A stretch of 64,000 bases of DNA from assembly GCF_013868155.1 (NCBI RefSeq), contig NZ_JACEOG010000001.1, forward strand, positions 2,108,001 to 2,172,000. The letters run 5' to 3'. Below, in pieces: positions 52,630-60,082 of the stretch. The position numbers and the translations under genes are program-made. Under the pieces are notes generated by a model. The model had not been told where the DNA came from, ran no database searches, and was given only the letters and a program-made list of their open reading frames with translations. The stretch's first letter is position 1, and the number at the start of each line of letters is the position of its first letter. The stretch comes from Aeromicrobium phoceense (GTDB lineage: Bacteria; Actinomycetota; Actinomycetes; Propionibacteriales; Nocardioidaceae).

Positions 52630-53169
52630 TCAGCGCTTGCCGCCGCCGAGCAGCCCACCGAGGAGGCCACCGAGGGCACCCTCGAGGCCACCGGAGGATC
52701 CGGAGCCGCCGCCGAGGAGGCCTCCGAGCAGGTCTTCGATGCCACCGCCGGCCGAGCCCCTCTGGTCGCCTCCGGTGACCCGCTTGGCCAGGTAGGCCAT
52801 GACGATGGGCGCGAGGATCGGCAGCAGCTTCTTCACGAGGCCGGCGTCCTGGGCCCCACTCGTCGACCCGAGCGCCTGGGCGACGTCGTCGGTCTTCTCG
52901 CCGAAGACGTTCTTGACGATCTTCTCGCCGTCGTCCGTGTCGATGGCGCCCACGTCGACGCCGCCGTCGATGAGGGAGGTGTCCTTCGTGGCGATCGCAC
53001 CGCCGAGCGAGGCGGCTCCGGCGGGGTCCTTGGCGTTCGCGTCGAGTCCGCCGAGCAGTGCCGGGAGCGCCGCGTCGATGCCCTGCTGGGCGGTGGCCCT
53101 GTCGACACCGAGGCGCTCGGCGATCTGGTCCACGGGGATGAGGGTGCGCAGCTCGTCGATACCGGCCAT
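52630..53169 (-). CDS. DUF937-family protein
   Basis: 179 residues; function unknown. Helical N-terminal part (VDQIAERLGVDRATAQQGIDAALPALLGGLDANA) followed by KIVKNVFGEKTDDVAQALG, typical of DUF937/YidB-like proteins, then a C-terminal run of Gly-Leu-rich repeats (GGLLGGGSGSSGGLEGALGG...) that is low complexity. AAGGAG is seven bases ahead of the ATG. YidB in E. coli was linked to gyrase, but there is no evidence for that here. Confidence 0.85.
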   Translation of the reverse strand: MAGIDELRTLIPVDQIAERLGVDRATAQQGIDAALPALLGGLDANAKDPAGAASLGGAIATKDTSLIDGGVDVGAIDTDDGEKIVKNVFGEKTDDVAQALGSTSGAQDAGLVKKLLPILAPIVMAYLAKRVTGGDQRGSAGGGIEDLLGGLLGGGSGSSGGLEGALGGLLGGLLGGGKR

Positions 53170-53239
53170 GGCGACTCCTTCGTCGTGCGGCCCGCCGTCG
53201 GACCGGCGCTTCGATCGTATCGCCGGGCGCGATCCTGCC

Positions 53240-53245
53240 TAGGGT
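53240..53245 (+). promoter_or_regulatory. -10 element of the DUF445 gene, leaderless
   Basis: TAGGGT, six bases before the ATG at 53252. Confidence 0.65.
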
Positions 53246-53251
53246 GGCGAC

Positions 53252-54514
53252 ATGACGGATCTGATGAGCCCCGTGCTGCCGATCTCGGGCGACGACGAAG
53301 CGCGGCGCGCCGGGCTGCGGCGGATGCGGACGCTCGCCACGTCGCTGCTCGTGCTCGCGGCGATCGTGTTCGTGCTGACGCACGGCCGCGACGGAGCGTG
53401 GGGCTACGTGAACGCCGCTTCCGAGGCGGCCATGGTGGGCGCGATCGCCGACTGGTTCGCCGTCACGGCGCTCTTCCGTCATCCACTCGGCCTGCCGATC
53501 CCTCACACGGCGCTGATCCCGAAGAAGAAGGACCAGCTGGCCGCGAGCCTCCAGGACTTCGTCGCCGACAACTTCCTGCGCGAGGACGTGATCCGCGACC
53601 GCATCGCCGCAGCAGGGCCGGCCGAGCGCGTGGGGCACTGGATCGCGGTGCCCGGGCGTGCGCACCGGCTTGTGGACGAGGGCGCTCGCGTGGCGTCCGA
53701 CCTGCTCGGCCGCGTCAAGGAGGAGGACGTGCAGGCGGTCGTGACCGAGCTGATCGTGCCGCGCATGCTCGAGGAGCCGCTGAGCCCGGCCGTGGGCCAG
53801 CTGCTGGGGGAGATCCTCGACGAGGGCGCCCACACCGGCCTCGTCGACCTCGGCCTGGACGAGCTGCACGGCTGGCTGGAGCGGCACCCCCACCGCATCA
53901 CCGACCTGATCGTCGCCCGCGCCCCGGACTGGGCGCCCAAGTGGGCCAACACGATGATCGCCGAGCGCCTGTTCCGTGAGGTGCTGACCTGGGTGGCGGA
54001 CATCCGCGACGACCCGCAGCACGACGCCCGGGCGGCGCTGGACCACTGGCTCGTCGAGCTGGCGCACGACCTGCAGCACGACCCCGAGGCCATGGAGCGC
54101 GCCGAGCGACTGAAGGAGCGCATCCTCACGCAGACGAAGGCAGCGACGACGGCCGTGAAGCTGTGGGACTCGTTCCGCCGTGGGCTGCTCGACGCCCTCG
54201 CGGCCGAGGACGGGGTGCTGCGCCGCCGGATCGTCGAGGAGATCGAGCGGCTGGGGGAGCGGCTCCAGTCCGACCCGGTGCTCGCCGCCCGGATCGACGG
54301 CTGGGCCGGCGACGCCGCCGCCTACGTGGTGGAGCACTACGGCGGCGAGATCGCCACGGTCATCTCCGCGACGGTCGAGCGCTGGGACGGACAGGAGACC
54401 GCGGAGCGCATCGAGCTGCACGTGGGCCGCGACCTGCAGTTCATCCGCATCAACGGCACGGTCGTCGGCGGCCTCGCCGGCCTCGTGATCCACGCCGTGG
54501 CACAGGTCCTGTGA
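53252..54514 (+). CDS. DUF445 (YjiN-like) membrane protein
   Basis: 420 residues. Membrane helix near residues 30-47 (TSLLVLAAIVFVLTHG) then the DUF445 signature AAMVGAIADWFAVTALFRHPLGLPIPHTALIP, a long helical middle, and a C-terminal INGTVVGGLAGLVIHAVAQVL membrane segment. Function of the family is unknown. The stop codon is the beginning of the DnaA-box-like cluster. Confidence 0.92.
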   Translation: MTDLMSPVLPISGDDEARRAGLRRMRTLATSLLVLAAIVFVLTHGRDGAWGYVNAASEAAMVGAIADWFAVTALFRHPLGLPIPHTALIPKKKDQLAASLQDFVADNFLREDVIRDRIAAAGPAERVGHWIAVPGRAHRLVDEGARVASDLLGRVKEEDVQAVVTELIVPRMLEEPLSPAVGQLLGEILDEGAHTGLVDLGLDELHGWLERHPHRITDLIVARAPDWAPKWANTMIAERLFREVLTWVADIRDDPQHDARAALDHWLVELAHDLQHDPEAMERAERLKERILTQTKAATTAVKLWDSFRRGLLDALAAEDGVLRRRIVEEIERLGERLQSDPVLAARIDGWAGDAAAYVVEHYGGEIATVISATVERWDGQETAERIELHVGRDLQFIRINGTVVGGLAGLVIHAVAQVL

Positions 54515-54588
54515 TCCACAGCTGTGGATGACGCCTGTGGACGGCTTGTGGACCGGAGCGCGGCGGCGTGTGGAGAACCTGTGGACGC
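54512..54588. repeat. Cluster of six DnaA-box-like nonamers
   Basis: Boxes at 54512-54520, 54523-54531, 54536-54544, 54547-54555, 54569-54577 and 54580-54588. The first, second and fifth (TGATCCACA, TCATCCACA and TTCTCCACA when read in the box direction) match TTATCCACA at 8 of 9; the others end in GTCCACA. The first two form the perfect palindrome ATCCACAGCTGTGGAT. An A/T-richer stretch follows. dnaA and dnaN are not nearby, so this is not the usual oriC setting; it could be a DnaA-titration or regulatory site. Confidence 0.5.
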
Positions 54589-54620
54589 GAAAATACTTGG
54601 AATCTCTTGCTGAAAAGCAC

Positions 54621-54649
54621 TTGTGGCGCGGGTCACAGTGGCCTAGAAA
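54621..54649 (+). promoter_or_regulatory. Promoter of the candidate ncRNA
   Basis: TTGTGG (54621-54626) and TAGAAA (54644-54649) separated by exactly 17 bases, predicting a start near 54656. No coding sequence begins downstream within the transcript. Confidence 0.55.
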
Positions 54650-54655
54650 TGACCT

Positions 54656-54840
54656 ACGCACTCCTCCGGGAGAGCGGGAAGGAAGCTCCGATTCCCTCCA
54701 CGCGGACGGTGCAAACCGAACGTAGACGCCTGGTGATGCAGGCGTGGGAGAGAACCTCACGGGCGACCGGACACGAAGGCAGCCATCACGCACCATCGAT
54801 ACCGAAGGCCCCGGGAACTCATACTTCCCGGGGCCTTCTT
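54656..54840 (+). ncRNA. Candidate structured ncRNA (~185 nt), identity unknown
   Basis: Delimited by the promoter at 54621 and a strong intrinsic terminator at 54804-54838. Internal hairpins: CTCC-TCCG-GGAG (54661-54672), GGGAA...TTCCC around 54676-54695, and ACGCCTG-GTGATG-CAGGCGT (54725-54744), followed by an unpaired-looking GGGAGAGAACC stretch. No convincing reading frame. Cores of SRP RNA, tmRNA, RNase P RNA, 6C RNA and common riboswitches were looked for by eye and not found. It ends about 55 bases before tRNA-Leu. Confidence 0.5.
54804..54838 (+). terminator. Intrinsic terminator of the candidate ncRNA
   Basis: Perfect 14-bp stem (54804-54817 with 54825-54838), loop CTCATAC, then TT. 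Very stable because of a CCCCGGG core. Confidence 0.85.
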
Positions 54841-54862
54841 CATGGCCCCGAGAGGGGTTTGC

Positions 54863-54868
54863 TAGAGT
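54863..54868 (+). promoter_or_regulatory. -10 element of tRNA-Leu
   Basis: TAGAGT, 25 bases before the mature tRNA 5' end; no clear -35 because the preceding terminator occupies that space. Confidence 0.45.
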
Positions 54869-54893
54869 TCAGTGCTGCATGAAGTTCACACCT

Positions 54894-54979
54894 GTCCGGG
54901 TGGCGGAATTGGTAGACGCGCTAGCTTGAGGTGCTAGTGCCCTGTTAGGGGCATGGGGGTTCAAGTCCCCCCTCGGACA
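54894..54979 (+). tRNA. tRNA-Leu (anticodon GAG)
   Basis: Acceptor stem GTCCGGG pairs with CTCGGAC (one G-U). D-arm TGGCGGAATTGGTAGACGC, anticodon stem CTAGC/GCTAG around loop TTGAGGT with GAG at 54928-54930, a long variable arm (TGCCCTGTTAGGGGCA) as in class II tRNAs, and T-loop GTTCAAGTC. CCA is not encoded. Reads CUC and CUU leucine codons. Confidence 0.97.
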
Positions 54980-54987
54980 CTGCAGGA

Positions 54988-55017
54988 CCCTCTCACTCTC
55001 GCCGGTGAGGGGGTTTT
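54988..55017 (+). terminator. Intrinsic terminator after tRNA-Leu
   Basis: CCCTCTCAC pairs with GTGAGGGGG (one T-G wobble), loop TCTCGCCG, followed by TTTT. Nine bases after the tRNA end. Confidence 0.85.
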
Positions 55018-55326
55018 GTGCTTTCGGGCCGCGGACCGCATGGTGGACTCCTTCGTCCCACCACCCAGGCACCACAGGCCTCGGATCTTGACAGCATTTT
55101 CAGACCGCGCGCATGCTGGCGAATGACGGTGAGCGAGCTTCTGGAACAGCCACCCCCGCGCCGGTTCTCGAATCGACCGGCACACCGTAGGTGATCCGAT
55201 TCGCACCACTGCAGGCCCGGCCGGACGCCCGGCGTTCCTGTACCCGGGGACCGTCCAGCCTGGGCCGTGACGCACCCCTTCAGAGGCACCCCCGCGGGGT
55301 GTCTTGAGAACTTCGGGGGGGTCCGG
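55018..55326 (+). other. Intergenic leader region of the GH3 gene
   Basis: About 310 bases without a gene. Contains a consensus -35 TTGACA at 55088-55093 but only a weak hexamer (GCATGC) 17 bases later, and a GC hairpin (GGCACCCC...GGGGTGTC, around 55285-55303) just before the start. No repeat of the tRNA-Leu 3' end, no integrase and no operator palindrome I could define. Base composition is a little less GC-rich than the surroundings. Confidence 0.5.
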
Positions 55327-58056
55327 ATGTACCACGCACCTTTGAAGAACACGCTGTCGCGCCTGTCGATCGGCCTCGTCACCACTGCCTTGCTCGCATC
55401 AGGAGCGACAGCGGCCGTGACCGCCGAGGCTGCTGGGACGACCACGTCCGCAGCGCTTCCGAACGCCGCACCGACCGACGCCCGCTGGTCCGACTCGCGC
55501 GGCGCCGAATGGCGAGCGCGGGCGCTGCTGCGCCGCATGACCCTGGCCGAGAAGATCGACATGCTCCACGGCGAGGTCAACTTCTTCTACGGCTTCTACA
55601 ACGCGCCGATCGAACGACTCGGCATTCCGGCCCTCACGATGGCCGATGGTCCCGCCGGAGTCCGCATCGCCAACCCCGACGTCAACGATCAGCAGGCGAC
55701 CGAGCTGCCCTCGCCCTTGGCGCTGGCAGCGACCTGGAACGCGGGACTCGCGCAGGAGTACGGCGAGCGCGCAGGCGATGAGGCGCACCGGACCGGGCAC
55801 AACGTGCTGCTGGCACCGGCGCTGGACATCGCTCGGGTCGCCCAGGCCGGCCGCGCCTTCGAGGCGTTCGGCGAGGACCCGCTGATCTCGGGTCGCATGG
55901 GAGGCGCCGTGATCCGCGGCATCCAGGAGAATCCCGTCGCGGCGGACCTGAAGCACTACAACCTGTACACCCAGGAGCAAAACCGACTGATCGGCGGCAA
56001 CGCGGTGGTCGACGAGCGAACGCTCCAGGAGATCTACACGCGCCCGTTCGACATCGCGATCAAGCAGGGTGATCCCGCGTCGGCAATGTGCGCGTTCAAC
56101 AAGGTCAACGGCACGTACGCGTGCGAGAACGACTACCTCCTGAACGAGATCCTCAAGGTCCAGCTCGAGTTCGAGGGCTGGGTGATGAGCGACTACGGGG
56201 CCACGCACAGCACCGTCGCGTCGATCCTCGGTGGCATGGACCAGGAGATGCCCGGTGACTTCGGAGGCGGTGACTGCTTCTTCTGCGCTCCGCTCGTCGA
56301 GGCGGTCAACGAGGGAGACGTCCCGGTGTCGCGCATCAACGACGCGGTCATGAGGATCCTGAGGCCGATGTTCGGCCTGGGGCTCTTCGACGAGCCGGCG
56401 AGGGTCCGTCCGCTGCCCGAGGGCGAGAACGGGGCCTTCGCGAGGGAGGTGTCCGAGCAGGCCACGGTCCTCCTGCAGAACCGCCGCCGCACCCTCCCTC
56501 TGGACGACGATCTCGACTCGATCGCCGTGATCGGCGCGGACGCAGACCACGCCGTGCAGGGCGGAGGAAGCAGCCAGGTGCTGCCGACGTACACCGTCAG
56601 TCCGCTCGAGGGGATCACGGAGCGCGCCGATGGAGCGACCGTGACCCACGCTCGGGGCAACGAGCCCGTCACCTCGGCGGCGCTCCTGCCCGGACCGGAT
56701 CCGATCCCTTCGGACTTCCTGCGGTCCGCCCTGGATGGCGGTCCGGGCCTGCGCGTCGAGTACTTCGACAATCCGGCGAGATCGGGCAGTCCCGCCCTCG
56801 ACCGCACGGAGCCGTACGCCGGGATCTACGGAGGCTTCTTCCTGTTCGAGGGCTTCAACGCGGCCTCGCCGCACTTCCCGGTGCAGTCGAACGAGAACAC
56901 GTCGGGCATGCGCTGGACGGGGACCCTCACCGCGCCCGTGACGGGGACCTACGAGCTGGCCGTCACCACCAACGGCGTGACGACGCTGTTCCTGGACGAC
57001 GCCCCGGTCATCACCACCGAGACCGCGACCGAGCCGACGAGTCCGGGCGTGCATCGGTACGAGGTGGATCTCGTCGCGGGCCAGGAGTACGACCTGCGAG
57101 CCGAGTTCTCCGTCGGCCCCAGCGCGAGCGCGGACTTCGGCTCGGCGTTCAAGCTGGGCTGGGTTCCTCCGCGCTCGGTGGTCGAGCCGAGCATCGCGGA
57201 AGCAGCCGAGGTGGCTGCCGATGCCGACGTCGCCGTGGTCTTCGCCCGCGACTACGGGAGCGAGGGCGGAGATCGTCCGAACCTCGACCTTCCCAACGCC
57301 CAGGACGACCTGATTCGCGAGGTGGCGGCCGCCAACCGGCGGACCATCGTGGTCCTCACCGCGAGCGCCGCCGTCCAGACCTCGGACTGGGAGGACGACG
57401 TGCGCGCCGTCCTGCACAACTGGTACGGCGGTCAGGAACAGGGCAGTGCCATCGCGCGGATCCTCTTCGGAGACGTGAACCCGTCAGGCAAGCTGCCGCT
57501 GACGATTCCGGTGGACGAGGAGAGCACTCCGGTCAGTGACGAGGACCAGTACCCGGGTGACGGGCTCGACCAGCAGTTCTCGGAGGGGATCTTCGTGGGC
57601 TACCGCGGCTACGAGGAGCGCGGCATCGAGCCGAGCTACCCCTTCGGCCACGGTCTGTCCTACACGAGGTTCGACTACAGGCGACTCCTGCTCTCGTCGA
57701 ACACCCGAGGGCGTGGGTCCGCCCGCGCGACCAAGTCCGTGAAGGTCTCCGTGGACGTCCGGAATGTCGGGCGGCGCCGTGGCAGCGAGACGGTGCAGGT
57801 CTACGTGGGCAACCTGCCCACCCGTCGCGTCGACACGGCGGAGAAGGCGCTGGCCGGCTGGGCCAAGGTCGACCTCCGCCCGGGGCAGCGGCGACGGGTG
57901 ACGGTGAACCTCGATCCGCAGTCGTTCTCGTACTGGGACACGGCGCGTGACCGGTGGCGCACCCCCGACGGGCGCGTGCCGATCTACGTGGGCTCGTCCT
58001 CCGAGGACCTGCGGCTGGCTGGCTCCGTCCGGATCTCGGGAGGTCGCGCCCGGTAG
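55327..58056 (+). CDS. Secreted GH3 beta-glycosidase with PA14 insertion
   Basis: Glycoside hydrolase family 3 enzyme, probably a beta-glucosidase-type exoenzyme; sugar specificity not readable. 909 residues. Signal peptide of ~35 residues (LSRLSIGLVTTALLASGATAA). GH3 N-terminal TIM barrel with FEAFGEDPLISGRM, KHYNLYTQEQNR and nucleophile Asp289 in VMSDYGATHS; C-terminal sandwich with acid/base candidate Glu646 in GSEGGDRPNLDLP; PA14 carbohydrate-binding insertion at ~475-613; fibronectin-III-like domain at ~800-900. ATG 55327 follows GGGGGGG. It stands alone next to a tRNA gene, which may indicate acquisition. Confidence 0.93.
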   Translation: MYHAPLKNTLSRLSIGLVTTALLASGATAAVTAEAAGTTTSAALPNAAPTDARWSDSRGAEWRARALLRRMTLAEKIDMLHGEVNFFYGFYNAPIERLGIPALTMADGPAGVRIANPDVNDQQATELPSPLALAATWNAGLAQEYGERAGDEAHRTGHNVLLAPALDIARVAQAGRAFEAFGEDPLISGRMGGAVIRGIQENPVAADLKHYNLYTQEQNRLIGGNAVVDERTLQEIYTRPFDIAIKQGDPASAMCAFNKVNGTYACENDYLLNEILKVQLEFEGWVMSDYGATHSTVASILGGMDQEMPGDFGGGDCFFCAPLVEAVNEGDVPVSRINDAVMRILRPMFGLGLFDEPARVRPLPEGENGAFAREVSEQATVLLQNRRRTLPLDDDLDSIAVIGADADHAVQGGGSSQVLPTYTVSPLEGITERADGATVTHARGNEPVTSAALLPGPDPIPSDFLRSALDGGPGLRVEYFDNPARSGSPALDRTEPYAGIYGGFFLFEGFNAASPHFPVQSNENTSGMRWTGTLTAPVTGTYELAVTTNGVTTLFLDDAPVITTETATEPTSPGVHRYEVDLVAGQEYDLRAEFSVGPSASADFGSAFKLGWVPPRSVVEPSIAEAAEVAADADVAVVFARDYGSEGGDRPNLDLPNAQDDLIREVAAANRRTIVVLTASAAVQTSDWEDDVRAVLHNWYGGQEQGSAIARILFGDVNPSGKLPLTIPVDEESTPVSDEDQYPGDGLDQQFSEGIFVGYRGYEERGIEPSYPFGHGLSYTRFDYRRLLLSSNTRGRGSARATKSVKVSVDVRNVGRRRGSETVQVYVGNLPTRRVDTAEKALAGWAKVDLRPGQRRRVTVNLDPQSFSYWDTARDRWRTPDGRVPIYVGSSSEDLRLAGSVRISGGRAR

Positions 58057-58080
58057 GACGCGTCGATCGCCGACACAGTT

Positions 58081-58120
58081 CGCGGCGGGGGGCCCGAGTC
58101 TCCCCAGGCCACCCGCCGCG
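58081..58120. terminator. Hairpin between GH3 gene and YeaQ-like gene
   Basis: CGCGGCGGG (58081-58089) pairs with CCCGCCGCG (58112-58120) with an inner GGCC/GGCC step. No T run on either strand; position between convergent genes suggests a shared terminator. Confidence 0.6.
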
Positions 58121-58143
58121 ATGGTGGTGATGCGTCGATGAGG

Positions 58144-58407
58144 TCAGGCGCGCGTGTGGTTGCGCTTTCCGGCCAGGCCCTCGGCGACGCCGATGAGCAG
58201 GACGGCAGCGATCACCGCGAGGACGAAGCCCAGGACGTTGAGCTCCCAGATGTCTCCCGTTCCGAAGAACTGGGCGATCAGGCCGCCGATGAGGGACCCG
58301 ACCAACCCCAGCGCCAGCGTGGCGAGGATGCCGAGGTTCTGCTTGCCGGGCTTGATGAGTCGAGCGAGCGCTCCGATGATGAGGCCAGCGACGAGGAATC
58401 CGATCAT
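58144..58407 (-). CDS. GlsB/YeaQ/YmgE-family stress membrane protein
   Basis: 87 residues, three membrane helices and Gly-rich loops: MIGFLVAGLIIGALARLI, GILATLALGLVGSLIGGLIA and LGFVLAVIAAVLLIGVAEGL. Matches the transglycosylase-associated (YeaQ) family found in stress responses; no enzymatic motif. ATG lies six bases after TAGACA on the reverse strand. Confidence 0.9.
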   Translation of the reverse strand: MIGFLVAGLIIGALARLIKPGKQNLGILATLALGLVGSLIGGLIAQFFGTGDIWELNVLGFVLAVIAAVLLIGVAEGLAGKRNHTRA

Positions 58408-58413
58408 GGTTCA

Positions 58414-58419
58414 TGTCTA
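58414..58419 (-). promoter_or_regulatory. -10 element of the YeaQ-like gene, leaderless
   Basis: TAGACA (reverse strand), six bases before the ATG at 58407. Confidence 0.45.
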
Positions 58420-58484
58420 CCGGGATTGGGCGGAACGGCACCTCGAGGAGCCTCGGTGTGAGAAAGCCGACGTGGGCTGCGAGA

Positions 58485-58490
58485 TAGGCT
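58485..58490 (+). promoter_or_regulatory. -10 element of the Fur/Zur gene, leaderless
   Basis: TAGGCT, seven bases before the ATG at 58498. Confidence 0.6.
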
Positions 58491-58497
58491 CGGCCTC

Positions 58498-58917
58498 ATG
58501 GCCAGTCGCACCGCCCCCGCGGTTTCCAACGAAGCGGGACGCAGGAACAGCCGGCCCCGGCGCCTCGTGCGCGAGTACATGGAGGACTGCGCGACGTTCA
58601 GCAGCGCGCAGCAGGTCCACGACGCCCTGCGCGACCAGGGGGACAAGGTCGGGCTGGCGACCGTCTACCGCAATCTGCAGGTCATGGCCGAGGCCGGTGA
58701 GCTCGACGTCCTCCGCCACGGCGACGGCGAGATGCTGTTCCGCAAGTGCGGCGAGGTCCACCACCATCACCTCGTGTGCCGCAGCTGTGGCCTGACGATC
58801 GAGATCGCCGGACCCGCCGTGGAGCGCTGGGCGGCGAAGGCCGCCGAGGACCACCGGTTCGCCGACGTGACGCACTCGGTCGAGCTGTTCGGCCTGTGCG
58901 CGACCTGCGCGCGCTGA
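58498..58917 (+). CDS. zur: Fur-family regulator, probably Zur
   Basis: Metal-dependent repressor. 139 residues: winged helix at ~30-85 (SSAQQVHDALRDQGDKVGLATVYRNLQVMAE) and dimerisation domain with HHHHLVCRSCGLTIEI and LFGLCATCAR, the two CxxC pairs that hold structural zinc. Fur and Zur cannot be separated by motif alone, but the adjacent cysteine-free ribosomal protein genes and a Zur-like box argue for zinc sensing. Convergent with rpsN across 13 bases. Confidence 0.85.
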   Translation: MASRTAPAVSNEAGRRNSRPRRLVREYMEDCATFSSAQQVHDALRDQGDKVGLATVYRNLQVMAEAGELDVLRHGDGEMLFRKCGEVHHHHLVCRSCGLTIEIAGPAVERWAAKAAEDHRFADVTHSVELFGLCATCAR

Positions 58918-58930
58918 CCAGCTGTGTGGC

Positions 58931-59233
58931 TCACCAGCTCGACTTGGTGATCCCGGGCAGCTCGCCGCGGTGCGCGGCATTGCGGAAGTTGATCCGCGAG
59001 AGCCCGGCCTTGCCGATGTGTCCACGCGGCCTGCCGTCGGTCTGGTCACGCTTGCGGACGCGCACCGGACTGGCGTCGCGGGGGAGTCTCGTCAGCGACC
59101 GCACTGCGGCGCGAATCTCGGCCGGATCCGACGCGGTGCGGATCGCCTCCTTGAGCTCGGCGCGACGCGCGGCGTGGCGAGCGACGACCTCCTTGCGGCG
59201 TTCGTTGGCGACGATCTTGGACGTCTTGGCCAT
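58931..59233 (-). CDS. rpsN: 30S ribosomal protein S14, zinc-independent form
   Basis: 100 residues. [21 protein letters not shown] and [23 protein letters not shown] match the long S14 type, which has no CxxC zinc site. In actinobacteria this paralog is expressed under zinc limitation to replace the zinc-binding S14 and release zinc. Last gene of the reverse-strand rpmB-rpmG-rpsN unit; its ATG shares one base with the rpmG stop. Confidence 0.95.
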   Translation of the reverse strand: MAKTSKIVANERRKEVVARHAARRAELKEAIRTASDPAEIRAAVRSLTRLPRDASPVRVRKRDQTDGRPRGHIGKAGLSRINFRNAAHRGELPGITKSSW

Positions 59234-59403
59234 CAGCGTTCCTCTCGGAAGTCGACGTGCTGACGCACGACGGGGTCGAACTTGCGCAGCGTGATCCGGT
59301 CGGGATCGTTGCGGCGGTTCTTGCGGGTGACGTAGGTGTAGCCCGTGCCCGCCGTCGAGCGGAGCTTGACGAGCGGGCGGATGTCGTTGCCTCGCTTGAC
59401 CAT
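59233..59403 (-). CDS. rpmG: 50S ribosomal protein L33, zinc-independent form
   Basis: 56 residues, too short for most gene callers: starts [17 protein letters not shown] and ends [33 protein letters not shown] is diagnostic of L33. No cysteine is present, so this is the zinc-free paralog. Both ends overlap neighbours by one base (TGATG), giving tight translational coupling with rpmB and rpsN. Confidence 0.95.
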   Translation of the reverse strand: MVKRGNDIRPLVKLRSTAGTGYTYVTRKNRRNDPDRITLRKFDPVVRQHVDFREER

Positions 59404-59639
59404 CAGATCCGCACCCCTCGCGCCAGCAGATCGGTGACGACCGCGTCGATGCCGCGGCGGTCGATCGTCTTGATCCCGCGGGCGCTCAGCGTCAGCGTGA
59501 CGCGGCGGCTCAGGCTCGGCACCCAGTAGTGCTTCGCCTTGATGTTGACGTCGAAGCGCCGCTTCGTCCGGCGGTGCGAGTGGGAGACATGGTGACCGAA
59601 GCCTGGCTGGGCTCCGGTGACCTGACAGACGCGCGACAT
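59403..59639 (-). CDS. rpmB: 50S ribosomal protein L28, zinc-independent form
   Basis: 78 residues. [29 protein letters not shown] and [22 protein letters not shown] are L28 signatures; only one cysteine, so the four-cysteine zinc site is absent. AGGAGGTCAC precedes the ATG at 59639. First gene of the reverse operon that faces the Zur-like box. Confidence 0.95.
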   Translation of the reverse strand: MSRVCQVTGAQPGFGHHVSHSHRRTKRRFDVNIKAKHYWVPSLSRRVTLTLSARGIKTIDRRGIDAVVTDLLARGVRI

Positions 59640-59661
59640 GGTGACCTCCTATGTTGTAGAA

Positions 59662-59676
59662 TGAGAATCGTTATCA
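59662..59676. promoter_or_regulatory. Zur-like box between divergent ribosomal protein genes
   Basis: TGAGAATCGTTATCA, a near-palindrome of the TGANAAT-N-ATTNTCA type recognised by actinobacterial Zur; flanks extend the symmetry (ATTGATAACGATTCTCATT on the reverse strand). It lies 23 bases from the rpmB start and 24 from the rpmE start, so one site can repress both operons when zinc is plentiful. Confidence 0.8.
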
Positions 59677-59699
59677 ATAACTGAGGTTAGCAGGAGCCA

Positions 59700-59963
59700 G
59701 TGAAGAAGGACATCCACCCCGGCTACGAGCCGGTGGTCTTCCGGGACAAGTCGTCGGACACGACGTACCTGACCCGATCGACCCTCACCAGCGATGAGCG
59801 CATCGAGCTCGACGGCGTGACCTACCCGGTCGTCGACGTGAACATCTCCAGCGCGAGTCACCCGTTCTGGACGGGCCGTGGTCGCGTGGTCGACACCGAG
59901 GGCCGGGTCGAGCGGTTCCGCCGCCGCTACGGCATGAACACCGAAGGAGGAGAGGGTCGATGA
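59700..59963 (+). CDS. rpmE2: 50S ribosomal protein L31, type B (zinc-independent)
   Basis: 87 residues. [20 protein letters not shown] and [26 protein letters not shown] are type-B L31 features; no CxxC. GTG at 59700 has AGGAG eight bases upstream (59692-59696). First gene of the forward zinc-limitation operon rpmE2-rpmJ2-COG0523-rpmF2; its stop overlaps the rpmJ ATG. Confidence 0.95.
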   Translation: MKKDIHPGYEPVVFRDKSSDTTYLTRSTLTSDERIELDGVTYPVVDVNISSASHPFWTGRGRVVDTEGRVERFRRRYGMNTEGGEGR

Positions 59964-60082
59964 AGGTACGCAACTCGCTGAGGTCGCTGAAGAACCAGCC
60001 GGGCTCGCAGGTCGTGCGGCGACGTGGTCGCACCTACGTGATCAACAAGCAGAATCCTCGACTGAAGGCGCGGCAGGGATGA
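59960..60082 (+). CDS. rpmJ2: 50S ribosomal protein L36, zinc-independent form
   Basis: 40 residues, [20 protein letters not shown] ... [16 protein letters not shown]. The usual L36 zinc ligands (three Cys and one His) are all missing, which identifies the zinc-free paralog. AGGAGGAGAGGG lies just ahead of the ATG at 59960. Overlaps both neighbours by four bases. Confidence 0.95.
   Translation: MKVRNSLRSLKNQPGSQVVRRRGRTYVINKQNPRLKARQG

Noticed and set aside
54512-54600. Chromosome replication origin
   Set aside because: dnaA, dnaN and rpmH are not nearby, the boxes are imperfect and only six; a regulatory or titration site is the most that can be claimed.
54656-54838. Identification of the small RNA as SRP RNA, a glycine riboswitch or a c-di-AMP riboswitch
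   Set aside because: Short resemblances (GGAGAG, CGAAGGCAGCC, GGGCGACC) are present, but the conserved cores, spacing and a downstream target gene are missing.
54894-55326. tRNA-Leu as an integrated-element attachment site
   Set aside because: No direct repeat of the tRNA 3' end, no integrase and no mobile genes are found downstream in the window.
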